Shown here piece by piece: positions 26,939-32,967 of a DNA stretch of 32,967 nt. Each line of letters opens with the position of its first letter. Position 1 is the stretch's first letter. The notes below the pieces were generated by a model. The model did not search any database. It saw nothing but the letters and a program-made list of their open reading frames with translations, and was not told the origin of the DNA. The translations under genes were made by a program, and so were the position numbers. This stretch comes from Candidatus Heimdallarchaeota archaeon LC_2 (lineage in GTDB: Archaea; Asgardarchaeota; Heimdallarchaeia; Heimdallarchaeales; Kariarchaeaceae): positions 1 through 32,967 of the forward strand of contig MDVR01000172.1 in NCBI GenBank assembly GCA_001940725.1, read 5' to 3'.

Positions 26939-27841
26939 GTGTTATCTAAGATCGAAACTAAGAAATATCATATTTTTAGTAAATGTATTTCCGCCAAAGA
27001 TTTAGATAAACTGAAAGAATTACTAATTACTTTCAATATTGGCTTTAAGGTCAGAATTAGGTTAAAAGAGTTAATCCATCCTTTGAGTAAATCTCTATGT
27101 TTGATTTGGGGGATTGAATTATCAAAAATGAGCTCGAATCATGTGATGGTTGCTGGAATATTTTTTGAAAAAATTAATTTATGGTCTCTGGATGTTGTTA
27201 CTACAGTTAATTTAATCTACACGCTATCAACATCAGATGAATGGAGGATAAGAGAAGTTGCAATAAATTTACTTTTTAAAGGTATAACGAAAGAATATTC
27301 CAATTATAAAAATTGCTTTACTCAACTCACAAAATCTGAGGACCCAAAACAGCGACGTGTTGCAATTCGTGCAGCAAAGCATATAGCAAATCTTTCAATA
27401 AAAGATAAAGCGATAAAACCTTGGATTTTTCTTGAAATCGAAAAATACTTCAGTGAAGAAAATGATTTTGTTTTACGAGCAACCATTGACACATTCTCTA
27501 GTGGTTTTTTAAGACATTGCCCCGACTTGATTATTGATTCGATTATTAATCTTATTCAAAATGAATTAAAAAACAAAACTAAGATCAATATTTTAAGAGC
27601 AATAAATGGGAATGTTGAAAAAGAATACGTTGAAAAAATTTTAAATATAATTGATTATTTTATATTAGAATCCAATGAAACTATCAAATATGCTCAATTG
27701 GCTGTATTAAAAACGATGTCTCGTGTTGACGTCAAAAAAATTTCAATATGGTTGGAGGAAAGGATGGCGATTGAAAATGTAGTTGAATTTTGGGCTCAAT
27801 TAGCCGTTGAAGGTTTTATTGTCGATGATTATCTATATTAG
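26939..27841 (+). CDS. Helical-repeat (HEAT / AlkD-like) protein
   Basis: The 300-residue protein is predicted almost wholly helical. The central part reads SDEWRIREVAINLLFKG, then SEDPKQRRVAIRAAKHIA, then ENDFVLRATIDTFSSGFL. This spacing of Arg-containing helices resembles HEAT-type repeats in DNA-alkylation-repeat (AlkD-like) proteins. I cannot confirm the AlkD base-excision residues, so a general protein-binding HEAT protein is equally possible. The start is GTG at 26939, without a ribosome binding site; TATA-like sequence lies about 40 bases upstream. It stands alone between two signalling genes, and its link to them is unknown. Confidence 0.65.
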   Translation: MLSKIETKKYHIFSKCISAKDLDKLKELLITFNIGFKVRIRLKELIHPLSKSLCLIWGIELSKMSSNHVMVAGIFFEKINLWSLDVVTTVNLIYTLSTSDEWRIREVAINLLFKGITKEYSNYKNCFTQLTKSEDPKQRRVAIRAAKHIANLSIKDKAIKPWIFLEIEKYFSEENDFVLRATIDTFSSGFLRHCPDLIIDSIINLIQNELKNKTKINILRAINGNVEKEYVEKILNIIDYFILESNETIKYAQLAVLKTMSRVDVKKISIWLEERMAIENVVEFWAQLAVEGFIVDDYLY

Positions 27842-27893
27842 CATGCTTAAATTGTAAGTATTAAATGATTAAAGTGTTAATGATACGTATAAC

Positions 27894-27963
27894 TTTTCAT
27901 ATTGATTTTACTTAAGAGCTATTCAAAATTTTCATATTGATTTTACTTAAGAACTATTCAAAA
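27894..27963. repeat. 35-base direct tandem repeat, two copies
   Basis: Copies at 27894-27928 and 27929-27963 differ at one base (AAGAGCT versus AAGAACT). Both begin TTTTCATATTGATTTTACTT. They lie in the 280-base gap before the FixL-like kinase gene, which otherwise shows nothing I can name. Two adjoining copies could be regulator sites or simple slippage. Confidence 0.8.
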
Positions 27964-28121
27964 TAAACATTCATCTATGTCAATTTAATTTAATAGTATA
28001 ATCAAGTATATAACTCAGATTGCAATTACATTTCAGTATTCTTTGAACCGCAAAAATAAATTCGAAAAATAATTATTGTTGTTAAATATCGTGCGGGATA
28101 CAAACAGATGAGGTTTTAATC

Positions 28122-30056
28122 ATAAAACATATCGATCTATTATTAGTTGAAGATAATTCAAATGACGTATTATCTTTTCATAATTATTTGTCCGATTCAA
28201 GGTTTGTCTATTATAATATCTCACACGTATCTTCTTTGAAGGCTGCATTGGACCTTTTAAGGTCGAATACAAATTTTAGTGTTTTGCTGATTAGCGTTTC
28301 ATTAATTGGGACTACTGATAAACAGGGATATGAATCTATTTATCATATCATACCGAGGATCCCTATTATCCTGTTAACTGGCGAAGAAGACGAACCATCT
28401 TATATTGATCTAAACTACTTGGGCGCAGCTGGACTTTTTTTAAAAAAGGAATTAACTTCCTACTGGTTGAACACATTAATAAAAAATGTAATAGAACAAT
28501 ACCATAAACAAAAAATAATTCATCAAGACTTTGCACTTTATAAATCTATAATGGATAATGCGTCAGACGGGATAATCTTAATTAATAATGATGGAAGAGT
28601 TAACTGGGTAAATCGAGCAGCATGTAATTTATTTGGTTATAGCGATAAAGAGATACTCAATAATAATATCACTTTTTTGATGCCAGAAAAATATAGAGAA
28701 CTCCATGTAAAAGGCTTAAATAACTTTGTTAAGACAGGAACAAAAAAGATAATTAATGGTCCACCAACGTTAGTTGAAGCTCTACACAAGAATGGTCAAT
28801 TCATACCAATTGAACTTACATTAAGTGAAATCCACATTTCAGATAATTTGTACATAACCGGATTTTTAAGGGATGTAACTCAACGTATAGCTGCCGAACA
28901 AGCACTTGAGACAAGTCAACACCAATTATTTCAGTCAGAAAAAATGGAAGCTATTGGAAAATTGGCCGAAGGAATTTCTCATGATTTTAACAATTTATTA
29001 ACAAGTATTATTGGTTACAGTTCACTCTTACAAGAATATGTCAAAGATAACAAAAAAGGTCTATCAATTCTCAATGAAATAATAAATTCTTCAAAAAAGG
29101 TTACGTCTATTATTGATCAATTATTATCTTTTAGTAAAAACAGAATCGATATCCTTGAAGAAATAGAGGTAAATGAAATAATACTGAATTTTCAAAATAT
29201 GCTTCAACTGCTATTAGATGATAATGTTAACCTAGATATACGTATATCCAGAGAACCCGGTTTCATTTTAATTGATAAAGTCCGCCTTGAACAAATAATA
29301 CTCAACTTAGTAATAAATTCGAGTCAAGCAATGCCCAATGGTGGAACTATATCAATTAATACTGAATTAATAGAAGTTACAAAAATCTTTAACGATAAAA
29401 ATGATGGAAAATTAGCGTATAATGTCATGATTTCAGTCGAGGATGATGGGGTTGGTATGAATAATAAAACAATAAATCAAATATTTGAACCTTTTTTTAG
29501 TACTAAGAAGGATGGAACTGGCCTTGGATTAACAACTGTTTATAACATTGTAAAGCAATATGATGGTAAAATCTCAGTAAACAGTAAAATTAATATTGGT
29601 ACATCCTTTAGAATAACTTTCCCAGGAATAAGAAAATCGAGAAATAAAACTGAAAATATATTGACAACTGATAATTTGCGATCTAGTGAGAGTAATAATC
29701 TCATTCTTTTAGTTGAAGATAATGCAAGTATCAGAAAGATGATATTTGAAGTTTTAACAGAAGAAGGATATATCACGGAAACTGCATCTGATGCTCAGGA
29801 AGGAAAACGAGTATTGGCTAATCTAAAAAATAAGCCTAATTTAATAATAAGCGATATTAAAATGCCGGGAACGAATGGTGTAGACTTCGTCAAATCTATT
29901 ATCGATGATCTGCCAAATACTCAAATTTTATTCATTACTGGGTATTCCGATATAATAATTTCTGACGTAATTGAAAAAGTGAAATATGAAATTCTACCAA
30001 AACCTTTCAAAATTGAAGATTTAATAACAATAGTCAGACTAATGTTAAATTCGTAA
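28122..30056 (+). CDS. Hybrid histidine kinase: pseudo-REC, FixL-like PAS, HisKA, HATPase, REC
   Basis: The N-terminal receiver begins with IDLLLVEDNSNDV, which lies upstream of the first canonical start (TTG 28188), so translation must begin earlier. There is no ATG, GTG or TTG between the in-frame stop at 28083 and the domain. GAGGT (28110-28114) stands seven bases before an ATA at 28122, which I take provisionally. That receiver has Ser in place of the phospho-acceptor Asp (VLLISVSLI). The PAS domain (about 140-250) carries MPEKYRELHVKGL, with a His at the place of the FixL haem ligand. His287 lies in EGISHDFNNLL, the ATPase boxes are intact (DDGVGM, GTGLGLT), and the C-terminal receiver keeps its Asp (IISDIKMPG). 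An active kinase, with redox or oxygen sensing possible. Confidence 0.85.
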   Translation: MKHIDLLLVEDNSNDVLSFHNYLSDSRFVYYNISHVSSLKAALDLLRSNTNFSVLLISVSLIGTTDKQGYESIYHIIPRIPIILLTGEEDEPSYIDLNYLGAAGLFLKKELTSYWLNTLIKNVIEQYHKQKIIHQDFALYKSIMDNASDGIILINNDGRVNWVNRAACNLFGYSDKEILNNNITFLMPEKYRELHVKGLNNFVKTGTKKIINGPPTLVEALHKNGQFIPIELTLSEIHISDNLYITGFLRDVTQRIAAEQALETSQHQLFQSEKMEAIGKLAEGISHDFNNLLTSIIGYSSLLQEYVKDNKKGLSILNEIINSSKKVTSIIDQLLSFSKNRIDILEEIEVNEIILNFQNMLQLLLDDNVNLDIRISREPGFILIDKVRLEQIILNLVINSSQAMPNGGTISINTELIEVTKIFNDKNDGKLAYNVMISVEDDGVGMNNKTINQIFEPFFSTKKDGTGLGLTTVYNIVKQYDGKISVNSKINIGTSFRITFPGIRKSRNKTENILTTDNLRSSESNNLILLVEDNASIRKMIFEVLTEEGYITETASDAQEGKRVLANLKNKPNLIISDIKMPGTNGVDFVKSIIDDLPNTQILFITGYSDIIISDVIEKVKYEILPKPFKIEDLITIVRLMLNS

Positions 30057-30105
30057 TATTTATTTACATTAAAAAAATAAGATTCAATGTTTTTAAGAGC
30101 TATTT

Positions 30106-31422
30106 TTACTTGATTAATAATTTATCCAATTCTTTATTTAATAAATGTTCAGTAGATGGATCTAGTCGATCAACCCTGTCTATTTCTGAGAAGTATTTGT
30201 GAGTTAAATTGGCAAATTCCTTGAGTATAACTCTGGTTTTAATATTATCAGATATTGCAATACCAACATAATATAAATCATCACTCACCTTATGTAATAG
30301 TATGGCACCTGCATCATGATCAATTGTATGAAGAGAACCTTCACTTAATAGAATTTCTCCTATAAACTCATTTATCGCAATGATAAAGTTACCAATTAAT
30401 TTTGGATTCGTTTGTCCAGTGGATTCGATAGTACGTTGAAATAAAGTTTTTTGATTTTTCATTATCAATATATAGAAAAATTTAGCTTCAAAGTTCCGCT
30501 TTGTAATTTGAGAATAATTCTCAGTAAATAATGTAGAATAATTGATCCGTAATATTTTAAGTAGATTACTTCTAAAATTAATTTCTGACTTACTGGAAAT
30601 ATGACCTTCAACAAAATCTGCTGCTATCCCTTTTAATGTTAATGAAGTTTGGTCAGTTAATTTTGAAAGATTTTTATTATTTTGAAAATCTCGATAAATC
30701 TTAAATGCAATATCTTCATGATCTGTGTATAACTTTAAGGCAATTTTAACTATTGATAAATAATAATCTAATAAATGACAATCAAGCTCAGTTGCATAAA
30801 TTAATAGTTCTTCCAATTGATTTTCAATTGGTAAGGGATTTTTATCCTTACCATCCACAAATAACAGAAGATTAATTTTGAGTTCTCCAAGCTTTTCAAG
30901 AAGTATATTTCTAATATCCTTCATAATATTGTGATTATTCGAATTCTTATATTTTGAAAGAATTTCAAGTAACATTGAATTTCTTGAATAAATGAAATTT
31001 TTTAAATATATATTATCTTCATTATTTTTGCTGATTTGAGAGGTTTCAATTTTATTTGTTTTGTATTTGGTTAGAAGCTCTTTGAAATCTTGTCTAAGAG
31101 TTTCAAAAGGCATTGGTTTGTTATAATATTTAGCTACACTCACTTCATTTATTGCCTTTTTAACATTTGTTAGCTGTAAATCTCCTGTTAATAATACACG
31201 ATTAATTGAAGGATATCGTTTTTTAATAACATTTAATAAATTAAAACCATTTTTCTTACCCAAGTGGAGATCAACGACTGCGATGGCAATTTCCTCATTC
31301 TCAAGTATTTTCAGTGCCTTTTTCTCATTATCAGTTGTTAAAATTGAAAATTCATCAGAAAAATATTCCTCAAATATATTCAATAGTGATAAATCATCAT
31401 CAACAAATAAAATTTTAGACAT
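30106..31422 (-). CDS. Response regulator with C-terminal longin-like domain
   Basis: The first 120 residues are an intact receiver: DDD at 8-10, Asp51 in IAVVDLHLGKKNG, Thr79 and Lys102 (NKPMPF). A helical middle (about 135-305) follows that I do not recognise. The last part (about 313-415) reads FFYILIMKNQKTLFQR, NPKLIGNFIIAINEFIGEIL, HDAGAILLHKV and LYYVGIAIS. That is the order of strands and helix in longin/roadblock-like GTPase regulators, and it shares the PxLIGxF helix motif with the protein at 24475-25008. No DNA-binding domain is present. Phosphorylation may therefore control a small-GTPase regulator instead of transcription. The start is ATG at 31422. It is convergent with the preceding kinase gene, with a gap of 49 bases. 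Confidence 0.75.
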   Translation of the reverse strand: MSKILFVDDDLSLLNIFEEYFSDEFSILTTDNEKKALKILENEEIAIAVVDLHLGKKNGFNLLNVIKKRYPSINRVLLTGDLQLTNVKKAINEVSVAKYYNKPMPFETLRQDFKELLTKYKTNKIETSQISKNNEDNIYLKNFIYSRNSMLLEILSKYKNSNNHNIMKDIRNILLEKLGELKINLLLFVDGKDKNPLPIENQLEELLIYATELDCHLLDYYLSIVKIALKLYTDHEDIAFKIYRDFQNNKNLSKLTDQTSLTLKGIAADFVEGHISSKSEINFRSNLLKILRINYSTLFTENYSQITKRNFEAKFFYILIMKNQKTLFQRTIESTGQTNPKLIGNFIIAINEFIGEILLSEGSLHTIDHDAGAILLHKVSDDLYYVGIAISDNIKTRVILKEFANLTHKYFSEIDRVDRLDPSTEHLLNKELDKLLIK

Positions 31423-31716
31423 ATATTATCCCTTTAATTTATGTCAGACTAACGTATGACAAATGTATCTAACTATTATATTGATATCAAATTAATAGTT
31501 TCCTATTCATCTATTTAGTATTTTATAAATTTTCAAAATTAAATATCTATATTGATTATATTGAAGTATTGAATTTTAAATAAATAGGCCTTGATCATCG
31601 ATCTAAATAACGCGCACCGCTATTTTCTACTGATAATAATTAATTCGATTAGTTAGATCGCTCATTGAATAAAATTATAATTATGGGACAAACTTAATAT
31701 TACTATTTATGATCCA
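31423..31716. other. Non-coding gap upstream of the longin-fused regulator
   Basis: About 290 bases without a supported frame. It holds a distant inverted pair, CGATCTAA (31599-31606) and TTAGATCG (31653-31660), 46 bases apart, and a short GC-rich island (CGCGCACCGC at 31611-31620) in AT-rich surroundings. I cannot assign either. Confidence 0.35.
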
Positions 31717-32409
31717 TCATTGTTGTAATTCATTACAAATCCTAATTAAATCATCTTCAAGAATTGGTTTTTTAATTTTTAAGATATTTTGATATTGATC
31801 ATTATCAATTATTTCATCAAAATAACCTGTCATAATAACGAATTTCATTTGAGGATTTTTATCAATTACCTTTTCATATAATTCAGTCCCTCTCATAATC
31901 GGCATGCGAATATCTGTTAAAACACCTGATATTTTCTCCGATTCATTTTCAAGTATCTCATAAGCTAAAAGGCCATTTTCTGCAGTAATTACATTAAAAC
32001 CTTTTTCCTCTAAGTTTTGTTTCATCAGCAATCTAATCTGTTCCTCATCGTCAACTACTAATATTGTGCCTGAATAGAGTTTTGTACCTTGATGATGATG
32101 AAGTTCAGCGTCAGAATATTGAGAAGTAATTGGTAGATATATATTAAATATAGATCCTTCATTAGATTTACTACTAAAATCCATCAATCCCCCCATTTCA
32201 AGTATTTGATCATATGAAGATGATAAGCCTATTCCGAATCCATCAGATTTTGTAGTAAAAAAGGGTTCGAAAATTTTATTTTTATATTCTTCTAAAATCC
32301 CACTGCCATTGTCTTTAATAGATATGCAGAGATAGGATTTACCATTTTTCGGAGAATTATTTTCCTCCACAATTATTTCAATTATACCCTTATCTGTAAT
32401 TGCATCACG
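31717..32409 (-). CDS. C-terminal half of a hybrid histidine kinase, 5' end lost at repeat
   Basis: Reading from about 32409, the frame opens with RDAITDKG, normally the end of a kinase N-box (NARDA). It continues through G1 (DNGSGI), the F-box (FEPFFTTK) and G2 (GFGIGLSSS), then a receiver with DDE in ILVVDDEEQIR, the phospho-acceptor Asp in GVLTDIRMP and a KKP lysine. The domains visible are intact, so the gene was probably a normal PAS/HisKA/HATPase/REC kinase. Its N-terminal half is absent because at 32408 the sequence jumps into a copy of its own receiver region, out of frame. The GTG at 32370 is internal to the ATPase domain and not a true start. Confidence 0.8.
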   Translation of the reverse strand, partial: RDAITDKGIIEIIVEENNSPKNGKSYLCISIKDNGSGILEEYKNKIFEPFFTTKSDGFGIGLSSSYDQILEMGGLMDFSSKSNEGSIFNIYLPITSQYSDAELHHHQGTKLYSGTILVVDDEEQIRLLMKQNLEEKGFNVITAENGLLAYEILENESEKISGVLTDIRMPIMRGTELYEKVIDKNPQMKFVIMTGYFDEIIDNDQYQNILKIKKPILEDDLIRICNELQQ

Positions 32410-32967
32410 GCATGCGAATATCTGTTAAAACACCTGATATTTTCTCCGATTCATTTTCAAGTATCTCATAAGCTAAAAGGCCATTTTCTGCAGTAATTAC
32501 ATTAAAACCTTTTTCCTCTAAGTTTTGTTTCATCAGCAATCTAATCTGTTCCTCATCGTCAACTACTAATATTGTGCCTGAATAGAGTTTTGTACCTTGA
32601 TGATGATGAAGTTCAGCGTCAGAATATTGAGAAGTAATTGGTAGATATATATTAAATATAGATCCTTCATTAGATTTACTACTAAAATCCATCAATCCCC
32701 CCATTTCAAGTATTTGATCATATGAAGATGATAAGCCTATTCCGAATCCATCAGATTTTGTAGTAAAAAAGGGTTCGAAAATTTTATTTTTATATTCTTC
32801 TAAAATCCCACTGCCATTGTCTTTAATAGATATGCAGAGATAGGATTTACCATTTTTCGGAGAATTATTTTCCTCCACAATTATTTCAATTATACCCTTA
32901 TCTGTAATTGCATCACGGCATGCGAATATCTGTTAAAACACCTGATATTTTCTCCGATTCATTTTCA
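31900..32967. repeat. Exact 508-base tandem repeat running off the window end
   Basis: The unit starting CGGCATGCGAATATCTG occurs at 31900, 32408 and 32916. The first two copies (31900-32407 and 32408-32915) look identical throughout, and the third is cut after 52 bases. The period is not a multiple of three, so the kinase frame breaks at each junction. Exact identity at a sequence end is typical of an assembly loop; a very recent tandem duplication is the alternative. Confidence 0.9.
32405..32917 (-). pseudogene. Second, frame-broken copy of the kinase ATPase/receiver segment
   Basis: This is the same peptide as in the neighbouring copy, from RDAITDKG through the ATPase boxes to LTDIRMP, then a TGA at the junction (32405-32407). 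It lacks both the kinase N-terminal half and the last third of the receiver. It is not an independent gene, and may not exist in the genome if the repeat is an artefact. Confidence 0.7.

Noticed and set aside
31717..32878. Two separate tandem kinase genes encoding identical N-terminal segments
   Set aside because: Both begin at an internal GTG within the ATPase domain, and the second copy ends at a TGA made by the repeat junction. They are copies of one truncated gene created by the 508-base repeat.
31900..32967. CRISPR-like or satellite array
   Set aside because: The unit is 508 bases of protein-coding sequence with no spacers.

Overview
The window is AT-rich (roughly 30% GC by eye) and looks archaeal. 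TATA-like boxes lie close upstream of several starts, many starts are GTG or TTG, and the chemotaxis set is of the CheC/CheD kind. A Ras/Rab-like small GTPase and two longin/roadblock-like modules next to it make an Asgard archaeon (Heimdallarchaeia-like) my best guess. That assignment is inference from gene content; no marker gene or rRNA is present.

Layout. (1) 3-4361: a four-gene operon made of a DUF4350 protein cut by the window edge, a MoxR AAA+ ATPase, a DUF58/vWA protein and a membrane protein. (2) 4492-5951: ferredoxin (delta) and alpha subunits of a 2-oxoacid:ferredoxin oxidoreductase, with no beta or gamma subunit following. (3) 5952-6900: mostly non-coding, holding a reverse-strand fragment of a PAS protein with a C-terminal CxxC module. 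(4) 6901-10849: a hybrid histidine kinase and a transmembrane methyl-accepting chemotaxis protein. (5) 11006-24188: the chemotaxis core. It has a degenerate, extended CheR-like protein (reverse), the small GTPase, canonical CheR, CheD, a CheW with a charged repetitive tail, a 1018-residue protein made of about six CheW-like units, CheY, CheA and CheC, then on the reverse strand an unrecognised protein and CheB. (6) 24475-31422: a longin-like protein, a histidine kinase that has lost its phospho-accepting histidine, a HEAT-like protein, a FixL-like hybrid kinase with a pseudo-receiver, and a response regulator ending in a longin-like domain. (7) 31717-32967: the C-terminal half of another hybrid kinase, entering an exact 508-bp tandem repeat that runs off the window edge and may be an assembly artefact.

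How it may work together. MCP, CheW, CheA, CheY, CheR, CheB, CheC and CheD form a complete excitation and adaptation pathway. The unusual parts are the giant multi-CheW protein, which could organise or tune arrays, and the GTPase plus longin-like modules, one fused directly to a receiver. Together they suggest that two-component signalling is wired to a Ras-like GTPase switch, loosely like MglA/MglB with Frz in Myxococcus. Several parts carry lost catalytic residues: the CheB receiver, the CheR SAM motif, a kinase H-box, an N-terminal receiver, the second CheC site and a CheD threonine. No archaellum genes are in the window, so the motor output is not visible.
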